From positions 1-26,207 of the IMG/VR virus record IMGVR_UViG_3300034198_004742: a stretch of DNA of 26,207 bases. One strand, given 5' to 3'. The translations under genes and the position numbers were made by a program. This DNA is from a virus. Positions 1 through 6,845 of this stretch are shown in pieces (the first letter of the stretch is position 1; each line of letters begins with the position of its first letter). A model generated the notes under the pieces. The model did no database searches. It worked only from the letters and a program-made list of their open reading frames with translations, and was not told where the DNA came from.

Positions 1-29
1 CCCCGGAGCCTAACTCCTCAATCACTATT

Positions 30-66
30 CCGCCCTACAGGTTATGCCCACCTTCCTGTAGGGCGG
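30..66 (+). terminator. Intrinsic terminator-like hairpin upstream of the adaptor gene
   Basis: CCGCCCTACAGG (30-41) pairs perfectly with CCTGTAGGGCGG (55-66), giving a 12-bp stem with a 13-base loop, followed by the T-rich run ATTTATTTG. The stem is strong but the T-tract is interrupted, so it may terminate partially. A TAA at 11-13 just upstream could be the stop of the preceding gene, so the hairpin probably separates two transcription units. Confidence 0.75.
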
Positions 67-84
67 ATTTATTTGCCCTGTATT

Positions 85-120
85 ATCCTTCAATTTCAGG
101 GAACATAGATAGAGAAGGAT
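85..120 (+). promoter_or_regulatory. Leader stem upstream of the adaptor start
   Basis: In the 66-base leader between the terminator and the GTG at 133, ATCCTTC (85-91) can pair with GAAGGAT (114-120). The competing pair CCCTG/CAGGG (76-80 with 97-101) is also possible. The likely Shine-Dalgarno GGAG (124-127) lies just after the first stem. A role in translation is inference, and I see no convincing -35/-10 promoter. Confidence 0.3.
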
Positions 121-132
121 TACGGAGATATT

Positions 133-1485
133 GTGGCTGACATCAATAGTTTGGTTGCCAAAGTCCGAGTCGAACTCGGGGATATTGGCAAGTCATTTGT
201 TACGCAGTTTACTGCTGACGGTACCACCAACCGTTTCCGTTTGCACTACGCCCCTCTAGATGCGACCACTGTTATTGTCAATGCAGGTGGGTTTGACGTG
301 ACGGATTACTCTCACGTTGAAGAGTCCACAGGGGTGTTGGTAGTAACCCTCACTAACGCACTTTTCCCAACCCTAGTAAACTCCGGCTCAGATGTCCCTA
401 ACGCGGGTGTGGAGTTCCTTGTTAGCGGAACGTACTTTCGGTACTTTACAGGGACCGAGTTGTCAAGCCTTGTAACCACCGCTATTGGTGAGCACGGTGC
501 TCGGCACACCGACTCTCTTGGTCGTAAAATTACCGTTAGTAATCTTCCGGTAATTGAGGAGTACCCCGTCGCTGTATACGCGACCACGTTGGCTCTGTAC
601 ACGCTGGCTACGGACGCCGCGTTTGACATCGACATTGCTGCCCCAGACGGCGTGAGCATCCCGCGTTCTGAACGTTACCGCCAGTTGATGGACATGATTA
701 ACGCCCGTCAATCCCAGTACAAGGACCTCTGTGTTCAACTGGGAATCGGTATGTACTCCATCGACGTGTTTACTCTGCGTCGAATTTCTAAGGCTACTAA
801 CCGTTACGTACCGGTGTACAAGCCCATGGAAGTTGATGACCGCTCATTCCCCCAGCGAGTGTACTTGCCAGAACCCACGTACGGAGACCAGCGTCCTGCG
901 TTCCCGACTGAGGCAGCCGATTTGACTGCGTATCAAGGGCGTAAGTTCTTAGCTAATATTTCTTATACAGGAAATTGGGCAGGAAATTCGTTTGTCGCTA
1001 AGCTCTACCAGCAACGTGGTAGCGTGCAAGTTATTGAGGACTTTGCACTTCAGGTTAATTCTTCCAAAAACTCATGGGTAGTTACTGGTCTTTCTCGTAC
1101 TTCGGGAAATGCCAAGATAACAGTCACGGTAAACCCCAGCCCCGCAGCAACTCACGATTTTGTTGTTGGAGATTCCGTAGTAATCACTTCTGCAAACAGT
1201 GCTGTGGACGGGACGTATGTGGTTGTGGCTCCTGTAACAAGCAACACGTTCTCTGTCATGGGAACAGCAACTACCGCTCTAGCTCTTACTGGACTTACCG
1301 GCGATGCAGAGCACAATGTGTCTCAGACGTACGTGGCAGCAATTAGCCTTACTTCAGACGAGACCATGAAGTTGGCAAACCGCACGTGGTGGAAGATAAC
1401 TGGAATCAACAGCTTTACTGGTGAGGAACTTGCCATCGTAGAAGGTGACTTGTTCACAGTGCGTGCAAGCGAGGTTGTTCTTTGA
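133..1485 (+). CDS. Probable head-tail connector (adaptor-like) with a beta-rich C-terminus
   Basis: 450 aa, starting at GTG 133 behind GGAG (124-127, 5-base spacing). Residues 1-100 look beta-rich. Residues 110-215 look helical, with Arg/Tyr-rich helices (IPRSERYRQLMDMINARQ) as in adaptor proteins that sit under the portal. Residues about 270-450 resemble an Ig-like, BppU-like virion domain. That domain is interrupted at about 315-390 by the small repeated domain listed separately (HDFVVGD, H341), and it resumes with SDETMKLANRTWW and EGDLFTV. The gene opens the transcription unit after the terminator at 30-66, where neck genes are expected. The adaptor call rests on context and secondary-structure impression. 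A minor tail or neck-appendage protein is an alternative. Confidence 0.5.
   Translation: MADINSLVAKVRVELGDIGKSFVTQFTADGTTNRFRLHYAPLDATTVIVNAGGFDVTDYSHVEESTGVLVVTLTNALFPTLVNSGSDVPNAGVEFLVSGTYFRYFTGTELSSLVTTAIGEHGARHTDSLGRKITVSNLPVIEEYPVAVYATTLALYTLATDAAFDIDIAAPDGVSIPRSERYRQLMDMINARQSQYKDLCVQLGIGMYSIDVFTLRRISKATNRYVPVYKPMEVDDRSFPQRVYLPEPTYGDQRPAFPTEAADLTAYQGRKFLANISYTGNWAGNSFVAKLYQQRGSVQVIEDFALQVNSSKNSWVVTGLSRTSGNAKITVTVNPSPAATHDFVVGDSVVITSANSAVDGTYVVVAPVTSNTFSVMGTATTALALTGLTGDAEHNVSQTYVAAISLTSDETMKLANRTWWKITGINSFTGEELAIVEGDLFTVRASEVVL
1090..1300 (+). repeat. H-x-F-x2-G-D repeated beta domain, copy 1 (in adaptor)
   Basis: This segment encodes the pattern THDFVVGDSVVIT, then DGTYVV, then SNTFSV, around H341 of the adaptor-like protein. 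It matches the core pattern of four other segments in this window: an aromatic-hydrophobic strand after H-x-F, a G-D turn, V-x-V/I, a variable loop, and T/N-x-F-x-V. The family resembles the small beta domain that databases label E1_FCCH-like in phage proteins. That name is from memory and unchecked. This is the most divergent copy. Confidence 0.5.
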
Positions 1486-1604
1486 TTTACCCTGAAAAAG
1501 ACGTCAATCTACTTGACGTACATCCAGAGTACAACGGGGACCAAGTAATTCTTGCGGAGGACGGCGTGTATGCGTACCTCACTGCCCCTGCGGTTAGCCC
1601 ATAA
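1482..1604 (+). CDS. Small hypothetical protein, 40 aa
   Basis: A TTG start at 1482 overlaps the TGA stop of the upstream gene (1483-1485), an arrangement typical of translational coupling. The product is acidic, begins MIYPEKDVNLLDVHPEYNG and ends APAVSP. No SD is obvious beyond upstream GAGG (1471-1474). The frame is open across most of the gap between its neighbours, which is the main reason to accept it. I do not recognise a family. It could instead be non-coding spacer. Confidence 0.5.
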   Translation: MIYPEKDVNLLDVHPEYNGDQVILAEDGVYAYLTAPAVSP

Positions 1605-1614
1605 CTCAGAAGCT

Positions 1615-1645
1615 AATCCGTCAAAATAGAAATAAGACTTAGGAG
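1615..1645 (+). promoter_or_regulatory. Repeated leader element, copy A
   Basis: A 31-base segment just before the fibre start at 1652 nearly repeats at 23069-23100. Both share GTCAAAATAGA, a variable dinucleotide, TAAGACTT and AGGAG, with three substitutions and one inserted T between them. The AGGAG is the Shine-Dalgarno of the downstream gene, but the similarity extends about 25 bases upstream of it. That suggests a shared promoter or leader rather than a ribosome site alone. Confidence 0.5.
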
Positions 1646-1651
1646 TTATTC

Positions 1652-2656
1652 ATGCCCGTAAACACTACAATCAAACTTCGTCGTGACACCACTTCAAACT
1701 GGACTACCGGTACGAAGAACCTTGCTGAGGGTGAAATCGGAATTGATACAACCACCGGTAAATTAAAGTTTGGTGGAACAAACGGCACTGTATGGTCAAG
1801 TTCTATTGACGTCGCTGTCAATCAAGCAGACCGTGCTACCAGCATATCCGGGGGCGCTGCTGGTCAGATGCCGTATCAGACAGCCGCAAACACAACTTCA
1901 TTTACCGCTGCTGCTAGTGCTGCCAACAAAGTCTTGGTATCCGGAACAAGTGGCACAGGCTCCCCTGCTTGGGTGTCGCCCACGCTAAGCACAACTTATT
2001 TTGCAACCACTACTTCTTCCCAGCTTTTGGGCGTAGTTACTGACGCCACTGGTTCTGCTGGAAACCTAGTGTTTAGTGGTAGCCCCGATATTACAACTCC
2101 TACGTTTATTTCCGGTGGCGGGGTAAGGATTGTCCAAGCCAGCGGTTCGTACAAAACGTCTGTTGTTGCACCCGTAGCTTCGGGAGACCTATCCCTAAAT
2201 TTGCCAAGTACTGCTGGAACACTTGCTTTGACTACAGTTACAAACAGCTTCCTTAAAGCTGACGGAACTGTTCAAGGCTCTCCTAACGCGTACATGACGG
2301 GGACCCTCAAAGTTGGTGCTACCGGATTTTCTGTTACAACGGCAGGTAACATGACCGTTGCGGGAGATGTTACCTTCTCTAACTTTGGTAGTGATAGCGG
2401 TTCTATCGCCAAGCTAGACACTGGCGGGCAGTTAATGGCTGGGAGCATTAATCTTGGGGCTAACAATGTGGATGTTGTCAGCTATCTTCAGCCCACTAAT
2501 GGAGGTCTTGGAGTGGCGCTCTCTAACTCTGTGATTGGGGCTACTGATACCGCCAAAGCCCGCTCAGTTCTTCGGATTTTTGTGCAGTCAACTCAACCCG
2601 CGACAGGCAACCCGAGTGGGTACGTCGCCACGTTGGGCGACCTTTGGTTCTGGTGA
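1652..2656 (+). CDS. Fibre-like protein with an Mtd-N-like N-terminus
   Basis: 334 aa, starting at ATG 1652 behind AGGAG (1641-1645). The N-terminus IKLRRDTTSNW...LAEGEIGIDTTTGKLKFGG is the pattern at the start of many phage fibre and receptor-binding proteins (major tropism determinant N-terminal type). The middle (60-270) is low-complexity Ser/Thr/Ala/Gly beta sequence expected of a trimeric shaft. The segment TDTAKARSVLRI and the terminal GDLWFW are recurrent fibre tail-end motifs. It probably forms a thin fibre or appendage that contacts the cell surface. The gene sits among neck genes rather than with the baseplate, so the fibre may attach to the neck or head. No reverse transcriptase or variable repeat is nearby, so there is no sign of a diversity-generating retroelement. 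Confidence 0.65.
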   Translation: MPVNTTIKLRRDTTSNWTTGTKNLAEGEIGIDTTTGKLKFGGTNGTVWSSSIDVAVNQADRATSISGGAAGQMPYQTAANTTSFTAAASAANKVLVSGTSGTGSPAWVSPTLSTTYFATTTSSQLLGVVTDATGSAGNLVFSGSPDITTPTFISGGGVRIVQASGSYKTSVVAPVASGDLSLNLPSTAGTLALTTVTNSFLKADGTVQGSPNAYMTGTLKVGATGFSVTTAGNMTVAGDVTFSNFGSDSGSIAKLDTGGQLMAGSINLGANNVDVVSYLQPTNGGLGVALSNSVIGATDTAKARSVLRIFVQSTQPATGNPSGYVATLGDLWFW

Positions 2657-2661
2657 TGTAG

Positions 2662-4248
2662 ATGGCTTCGGCATCCGGTAACTTTAGTGGTAGTTATTCT
2701 GGAATCAGTATCGTACTTGCTACCAGCGAGGCGTCTACAAATTCAGCGGACAATACATCCGCAATTAATTGGTCCGTTTATTTGTACTACGGTTCTGGGT
2801 TAAAACCCTATGACTTTAGTGGCTCGTCTTATTGGACCGGCTCTATCGGTGGAATCTCTTTTGGTACAAAATACTACAACTATGACTTTAGAGGTGCTAC
2901 GGCTGGGCAAACATACGCGCTTGACAGTGGACAAATTATCTTCCCTCACGCATCAGATGGGACTGGTTCAGTTGACCTGTCAATTAGCACCGTAGCAGCA
3001 AGCCCTCTGGGTAGTTCGACGACAGGTACCGGAACTCAAGCTACCACAGACTTCTCTAGAAAACCTCAAGCTCCTGCTGCGCCCTCAATATCGAGACCTA
3101 ATACAGGAACTACAATAACTGTAACTTCTGCCATTGCCGCTGAGGCAACAGGAAGCTCACCTATTACAGGAGCCACTGCTAATGGCTCTCAAATTGTGTA
3201 CAGTGTGTACAACAATGCTGCTGTTGGGGGAAGAATTACAGTCACGGGCATTACCCCAAGCTCATTCAATATTACTGCTGCAACAATTACGGCAAGAACT
3301 ACGTATACAATAACCGTAGCAAGTTCACTCAGTTCGTCTACTACGTACACTTCTGGGGGTACTGTAAACGTACTTCCTCCACCAATCACTGATTACAAGT
3401 ACCGATACAACACAACAGGCACAGGTTCGTGGACCGAGGTTACTGGAATGGGCACCGGGCGCACCCAAAACTTTGGACCAACTTCTCCCATAACGGTATC
3501 TGGTACTCAGGTCTACTACTTTCAAACAGCAGCAGCTAACTCTGAAGAATTTGGGGCGTGGTCCGGCAACGGGATTGCGTATGCTGCTCCTTCTATTACA
3601 TCCGTGACTAAAAACGGCACATCAGCTACTGTAACTGTCGCTCCCGCGTCAAGTAACGGTGGTTCTGCCGTTACTTCCCACACAGTGCAGTACAGCACAG
3701 ACCAATCCACGTGGGTAGGTGGGCAGTCTATTTCTGGAGCTTCTGGAGGGTCTACAACTTTTACCGGTCTTCCTGCCGGTAAAACCTACTACTTCCGTGC
3801 GTATGCTATAAACGCTATTCCAGTAATCTCTCCATACCAGTACAACTTGTCTACAGGTGGTACAGCAAGTATCTTTATCTCTGCTTACGGTAAGCGGTAT
3901 CAGACTAAAACGGTCTCTGGGGTAACGGCTGTGGGCAACACCACCACATACACGTGTACCGCTCACGGGTTCTCTGTTGGGGACCCCGTTGCCGTAACTG
4001 GAATTACTCCTTCTACCCTTAATGCTTCAGGTACCGTAACTGCAATAACTACCGATAGCTTTACGCTGGGAACCACAACCCCTGCAACTACCTCCGGTAC
4101 GTACGGCTCAGGCGGCACAGCCGGTGGGTGGGCAACCATTCTTACAGGAAAGCGCTACGCTGCCGACGATGGCACCGGAAACCCCGGTTGGGTAAACATC
4201 ACTTCTTCACAGAAGTACACCGCTGGCGCGTGGACGTCATTTAACTAG
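2662..4248 (+). CDS. FN3-containing fibre or adhesin protein
   Basis: 528 aa, starting at ATG 2662, five bases after the previous stop and without a clear SD, so coupled translation is likely. Residues 1-140 form a Ser/Gly/Tyr-rich beta domain (SGNFSGSYSGISIVLA) like the N-termini of some phage cell-surface proteins. Residues about 169-237 and 420-490 are two copies of the repeated small beta domain (VTGITPS in both). Residues about 243-300 and 308-390 are fibronectin type III-like, with SHTVQYSTDQSTW followed by GKTYYFRAYAINA, the classic G-x-x-Y-x-F-R-x-x-A strand pattern. The C-terminus is Trp-rich (NPGWVNITSSQKY). It is probably displayed on the virion for surface binding. The receptor is unknown. 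Confidence 0.6.
   Translation: MASASGNFSGSYSGISIVLATSEASTNSADNTSAINWSVYLYYGSGLKPYDFSGSSYWTGSIGGISFGTKYYNYDFRGATAGQTYALDSGQIIFPHASDGTGSVDLSISTVAASPLGSSTTGTGTQATTDFSRKPQAPAAPSISRPNTGTTITVTSAIAAEATGSSPITGATANGSQIVYSVYNNAAVGGRITVTGITPSSFNITAATITARTTYTITVASSLSSSTTYTSGGTVNVLPPPITDYKYRYNTTGTGSWTEVTGMGTGRTQNFGPTSPITVSGTQVYYFQTAAANSEEFGAWSGNGIAYAAPSITSVTKNGTSATVTVAPASSNGGSAVTSHTVQYSTDQSTWVGGQSISGASGGSTTFTGLPAGKTYYFRAYAINAIPVISPYQYNLSTGGTASIFISAYGKRYQTKTVSGVTAVGNTTTYTCTAHGFSVGDPVAVTGITPSTLNASGTVTAITTDSFTLGTTTPATTSGTYGSGGTAGGWATILTGKRYAADDGTGNPGWVNITSSQKYTAGAWTSFN
3166..3375 (+). repeat. Repeated beta domain, copy 2 (FN3 protein, degenerate)
   Basis: This segment encodes NGSQIVYSVYNNAAVGGRITVTGITPSSF, then TYTSGGTV. 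It shares the NGS..VY opening, the VTGITP core and the SYTSGG-type ending with the sheath copy, but the H-G-F signature is replaced by Y-N-N. It is probably a decayed or diverged copy. Confidence 0.45.
3920..4130 (+). repeat. Repeated beta domain, copy 3 (FN3 protein)
   Basis: This segment encodes TAHGFSVGDPVAVTGITPS, then TDSFTLGT, around H435 of the FN3-containing protein. It has the full signature H-G-F-x2-G-D-x-V-x-V-T-G. It shares VTGITP with copies 2 and 4 and a Gly-Ser-rich ending (GTYGSGGT). Confidence 0.55.
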
Positions 4249-4256
4249 GAGATGCC

Positions 4257-4874
4257 ATGAGAGGTCAGTTAGTACAGGGTCGGTTCAACATTGACTATGA
4301 ATCAAAGTCAATGTATGAAGGCATTGCCGAAGAACTCGGTCAAACTGTTGGTCAAGAGGTTGACTGGTGGCAGTGGTCTGAGGTGTACCTTGAGGAAAAT
4401 TACTCTCTCGTTGTAGACGACATCTATGACGTGTCTAACTCGGGGGTTACTGATGCAGGAGTTAAGAAGGGTCGTCGTTGGACTAAGCCCTTTAAGCTTC
4501 CCGTAATTATGGCTCAACTCATGCGTTCCACAAACGTAATGAACGAGCGCGGTTACTACGTATCAGATACGTTGCGACTCGTGGTCAACGTTGGAGAGAT
4601 TCAACGCCTTATTCCAGACGTGCTTGCAAATCCTAGCGACCACATCAAAGACCGCATTGTGTACCGGGGTGAGGTCTTTGTTCCTACCCGAGTTCTTCCT
4701 CGCGGTATCTTCGCCAACAACTACGCGGTAGTAACCATCGACTGCAACCAAGTTAATCCTGAAGAACTTGTCAATGACCCGCAGTTCTCTACGTTTGCTC
4801 TTCCAGTTAAAGAAGAGCCTCGTTTAGTAATCTATGGAGCCGGTGACTACGGCTCTGGAAAATATGGAGAGTAA
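4257..4874 (+). CDS. Probable head-closure or neck protein
   Basis: 205 aa, starting at ATG 4257. TAGGAG (4246-4251) overlaps the previous stop and supplies the SD. The protein is not low-complexity, unlike the fibre genes around it. It has an acidic, Trp-rich N-terminus (DWWQWSEVYLEENY), a central segment RRWTKPFKLPVIMAQLMRS and a beta-rich second half (RIVYRGEVFVPTRVLPRGIFANNYAVVTIDC). It ends with Gly-Tyr repeats (YGAGDYGSGKYG). Its size, beta character and position between the adaptor-like gene and the tail-terminator region fit a stopper (head-closure) protein that plugs the portal channel. That role is inferred from context, not from a motif. Confidence 0.4.
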   Translation: MRGQLVQGRFNIDYESKSMYEGIAEELGQTVGQEVDWWQWSEVYLEENYSLVVDDIYDVSNSGVTDAGVKKGRRWTKPFKLPVIMAQLMRSTNVMNERGYYVSDTLRLVVNVGEIQRLIPDVLANPSDHIKDRIVYRGEVFVPTRVLPRGIFANNYAVVTIDCNQVNPEELVNDPQFSTFALPVKEEPRLVIYGAGDYGSGKYGE

Positions 4875-4876
4875 TA

Positions 4877-5269
4877 ATGGCACTTGTAAAACCTATCGTC
4901 GGTCAGTCTAATTGGGGGGACACCCTAAACACCGCGCTTGACTATTTGAACAAAAACACTGCTTTGGCTGTAGCTAATGTCACTACGCCAGTTACAACTT
5001 CTCCGTTTACTGTTCCAGAAACCAGCGTGTTCGTTATCTTTAACTCTGCTTCAAGCATCTCAGTTACACTTCCGACTGCTTCAGCGTACCCCGGTCGCAC
5101 TCTAAATTTTAAAACAATCAATACAGGTGCAGTGACCTCAGCTTCTTCCAACGTGGTCCCACTCGCAACTAACACTGCTGCTGCAACTCTTTTCTCTGCT
5201 AACACAGCCGGTAAATGGACACTCCTAGTTAGTAACGGAACTAACTGGGTGATTATGGCGCAAAACTAA
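4877..5269 (+). CDS. Small beta-rich virion protein
   Basis: 130 aa, starting at ATG 4877 behind GGAG (4866-4869). The N-terminus GQSNWGDTLNTALDYLN matches a helical motif I recall from fibre N-termini. Residues 40-130 are beta-rich: VFVIFNSASSISVTLPTA, then PGRTLNFKTIN, then GKWTLLVSNGTNWVIMAQ. The ending K/W-x-L-x-S-x-G-x-x-W is the usual close of small fibre-tip or decoration domains. It is likely a short fibre, tip or decoration protein. It is the last gene before the basic small-protein cassette. Confidence 0.5.
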   Translation: MALVKPIVGQSNWGDTLNTALDYLNKNTALAVANVTTPVTTSPFTVPETSVFVIFNSASSISVTLPTASAYPGRTLNFKTINTGAVTSASSNVVPLATNTAAATLFSANTAGKWTLLVSNGTNWVIMAQN

Positions 5270-5270
5270 A

Positions 5271-5393
5271 ATGCCGTTCAAGTCACTCGCTCAAATGCGC
5301 TTTATGTTTGCCAATCACCCTGAGATGGCTCAGGAGTGGGCAGATAAAACCGAGCACCCAGAGGACCTTCCAGAGAAAGCAGAGAAAAAGTAA
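5271..5393 (+). CDS. Small phage protein, MPFKS...RFMFA type, 40 aa
   Basis: Starts at ATG 5271, one base after the upstream TAA, and stops at TAA 5391-5393, overlapping the next ATG as TAATG. The sequence opens MPFKSLAQMRFMFANHPEMA and ends with a Lys/Glu tail. MPFKS-x-A-Q-x-R-F-M-F-A-x-HPE is a pattern I recognise from small phage and mobile-element proteins, so this short ORF is credible. Function unknown. It is the first gene of a ten-gene coupled cassette. Confidence 0.7.
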   Translation: MPFKSLAQMRFMFANHPEMAQEWADKTEHPEDLPEKAEKK

Positions 5394-5686
5394 TGGCTGA
5401 ATGGAAGAAGTTCGGTCCCTACAAGGGGTCTAAAGAAAACGGTGGTCGCCCTATCTACGTCTACAAGAAAAAGGTAGGCGGTAAATGGGTAACCACATCA
5501 CACAACAAAGCCCGTGTGGATTACGAGGACGCGCACCACACTCACCTTAGTCGAGACACAGACGTAGACCACAAGGATAATGGTGGTCGTAAAGGTCACG
5601 ACACACTTAGCAACCTTCAAGCCATGTCTCATAGTAAGAATGTAGCTAAAGAAGATGAACGACGCGGAAAGGCGCATAAAAAATAA
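5393..5686 (+). CDS. HNH endonuclease-like small protein
   Basis: 97 aa, starting at ATG 5393, whose A is the last base of the preceding TAA. Residues 58-83 carry VDHKDNGG, then LSNLQAMSHSKN. D59-H60 is the catalytic pair, N74 sits in the NLQ motif and H80/N83 lie at the end, consistent with an HNH fold that binds one metal ion. The N-terminal half is basic (KKFGPYKGSK, YKKKVGGKW) and could contact DNA. No zinc-binding CxxC pairs are seen. It may nick DNA as a homing-type or packaging-associated nuclease. It sits inside the basic cassette with no disrupted host gene around it, which argues against recent homing. Confidence 0.65.
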   Translation: MAEWKKFGPYKGSKENGGRPIYVYKKKVGGKWVTTSHNKARVDYEDAHHTHLSRDTDVDHKDNGGRKGHDTLSNLQAMSHSKNVAKEDERRGKAHKK

Positions 5687-5727
5687 TGTGTGGTGGAAAT
5701 TGCACTTGCGGTAAAGGCAAGAAGTAA
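5686..5727 (+). CDS. Cys-rich micro-protein, 13 aa
   Basis: The reading frame MCGGNCTCGKGKK starts at ATG 5686, whose A overlaps the TAA of the HNH gene, and stops at TAA 5725-5727, directly before ATG 5728. It exactly fills the gap between two coupled genes and keeps the stop-start pattern of the cassette. Its C-x3-C-x-C plus Lys tail resembles the N-terminus of the protein at 6845 (MCKCGKCAAC). Both observations favour translation, though 13 codons cannot be proven from sequence. Metal binding is possible. Confidence 0.45.
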   Translation: MCGGNCTCGKGKK

Positions 5728-5943
5728 ATGACAAAGATAACTGCTGGTGGCAGGAAGCACACCGTGACTAAGAAAACGACAGACAAAGGTGTCGGAAATA
5801 AAGGCGACATTATTGTTACCCAAAACAGCAAGTCCGGTAAAAAAGAACAAATGAACCTGACAAAGTTGTCTGGAGCTAAGACTGTGAATCAGGGTGTCAA
5901 AGACACCAAGAAGTTTCACAAAGAACATCCGAAGGTTAAGTAA
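5728..5943 (+). CDS. Small basic protein, 71 aa
   Basis: Starts at ATG 5728 immediately after a TAA and ends at TAA 5941-5943, immediately before the next ATG. Rich in Lys, Thr and Gly (GGRKHTVTKKTTDKG, QGVKDTKKFHKEHPKVK), with almost no hydrophobic core apart from GDIIVTQ. I do not recognise a family. It is probably disordered and nucleic-acid binding or internal to the virion, by analogy with its neighbours. Confidence 0.6.
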   Translation: MTKITAGGRKHTVTKKTTDKGVGNKGDIIVTQNSKSGKKEQMNLTKLSGAKTVNQGVKDTKKFHKEHPKVK

Positions 5944-6132
5944 ATGGCTGAGAAAAAGAAGACCAAGTCTCGTGTAAATGAGGCAGGTAATTACACCAAG
6001 CCCGCTCTTCGAGAACGTCTGTTTAAGCAGATTAAAGCAGGAACCAAGGGCGGAGACCCCGGAGAGTGGTCTGCCCGTAAAGCTCAACTGCTGGCTTTGG
6101 AGTACAAGAAAGCTGGCGGTGGATACAAGTAA
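5944..6132 (+). CDS. Small basic protein, KSRVNEAGNYTKP type, 62 aa
   Basis: Starts at ATG 5944. GAAGG (5927-5931), inside the Lys codons of the previous gene, can act as SD. The pattern KSRVNEAGNYTKP-x-LR-x-RLF-x-QIKAG-x-KGG-x-PG-x-WSARKAQLLA-x-x-YK-x-x-GGGYK is one I recall as widespread and well conserved in environmental phages. It has a predicted central helix (LRERLFKQI) and a second helix (SARKAQLLALEYKK). Function is unknown. Conservation and charge suggest a DNA-associated or packaged role. Confidence 0.7.
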   Translation: MAEKKKTKSRVNEAGNYTKPALRERLFKQIKAGTKGGDPGEWSARKAQLLALEYKKAGGGYK

Positions 6133-6383
6133 TGGCTAAGGCAGCCCCTCAAAAGTCACTGGATAAGTGGACAAAGGAAAAGTGGACCACCTCAGACGGT
6201 ACTCCCTCTAAGGGCAAGAAACGCTATCTTCCCGAGAAAGCTTGGTCGGCATTAACCCCAGCGGAAAAAGCCGCAACTAACCGCGCAAAAGCTAAAGGCG
6301 ATGGAGGCAAAGCGGGAAAGCAAGTTGCCCCTCAACCAAAGAAGATTGCCAAAAAAACCGCAGCATACAGAAGGAGCAGCTAA
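6132..6383 (+). CDS. DUF5872-like small basic protein, 83 aa
   Basis: Starts at ATG 6132 in a TAATG overlap with the previous gene. It contains SLDKWTKEKWTTSDGTPSKG, KRYLPEKAWSALTPAEKAA and a C-terminal KKIAKKTAAYRR. I associate this layout with the DUF5872 family; the name is from memory. Trp-Thr repeats and an Ala/Lys helix are visible. Function unknown. It forms part of the coupled basic cassette, next to a DUF6321-like gene. Confidence 0.65.
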   Translation: MAKAAPQKSLDKWTKEKWTTSDGTPSKGKKRYLPEKAWSALTPAEKAATNRAKAKGDGGKAGKQVAPQPKKIAKKTAAYRRSS

Positions 6384-6694
6384 TGGCTAGTGAAGCGTGG
6401 CAACGTAAAGACGGTAAGAACGCCAAGGGCGGTCTCAACGAGAAGGGGCGCAAGTCATACGAAAAGGCACACCCCGGCTCTGACCTAAAGGCTCCCGTTA
6501 AGTCGGGTAACAACCCTCGTCGTGCCGCGTTCCTTGCTCGTATGGGCGGAATGCCCGGACCAGAACGCAAGCCTAACGGCGAACCTACTCGACTTCTCCT
6601 CTCGCTTCAGGCATGGGGAGCGTCCAGCAAAGCAGACGCAAAGAAAAAGGCTGCTGCTATTCGTAAAGCAAACGAAGGTAAAAAGAATGGCTGA
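6383..6694 (+). CDS. DUF6321-like small basic protein, 103 aa
   Basis: Starts at ATG 6383 (TAATG) and ends at TGA 6692-6694. It contains AWQRKDGKNAKGGLNEKGR, then NNPRRAAFLARMGGMPGPE, LLLSLQAWGASSKADA and a Lys-rich end. The EGKN-x-x-GGLN-x-x-GR opening and WGASSKADAKKKA segment fit what I recall of DUF6321-type phage proteins. It is the largest and most structured member of the cassette, with likely helices at 47-55 and 75-95. Function unknown. Confidence 0.65.
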   Translation: MASEAWQRKDGKNAKGGLNEKGRKSYEKAHPGSDLKAPVKSGNNPRRAAFLARMGGMPGPERKPNGEPTRLLLSLQAWGASSKADAKKKAAAIRKANEGKKNG

Positions 6695-6845
6695 AAAGAA
6701 AAAGAAGACCACAGTAAAAGTGGTTGACAAATTGTCTAGAACATCTATGACCTCAAAGCAGCGGGCAAACACTGGTGCTGAGAAAGGCGTTTTAGCACGA
6801 ACCGGACTCCGTCGAGTCCGTCCAATTAAGAAGAAGGAAAACTAA
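6687..6845 (+). CDS. Small basic protein, 52 aa
   Basis: The frame is open much further upstream, but the natural start is ATG 6687, overlapping the previous gene by 8 bases and giving MAEKKKKTTVKVVDKLSR. AAGG (6676-6679) lies upstream. The product ends RPIKKKEN and is Lys/Arg-rich. Its start resembles MAEKKKTKSR of the gene at 5944, which hints at local duplication of the 5' end. Function unknown. Confidence 0.6.
   Translation: MAEKKKKTTVKVVDKLSRTSMTSKQRANTGAEKGVLARTGLRRVRPIKKKEN

Noticed and set aside
1-13. C-terminal remnant of an upstream gene (CCC GGA GCC TAA)
   Set aside because: Only three codons are inside the window, too little to support a gene call, though it fits the terminator at 30-66.
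1652-4248. Diversity-generating retroelement, suggested by the Mtd-like fibre start
   Set aside because: No reverse transcriptase, template repeat or variable repeat pair is visible in the window.
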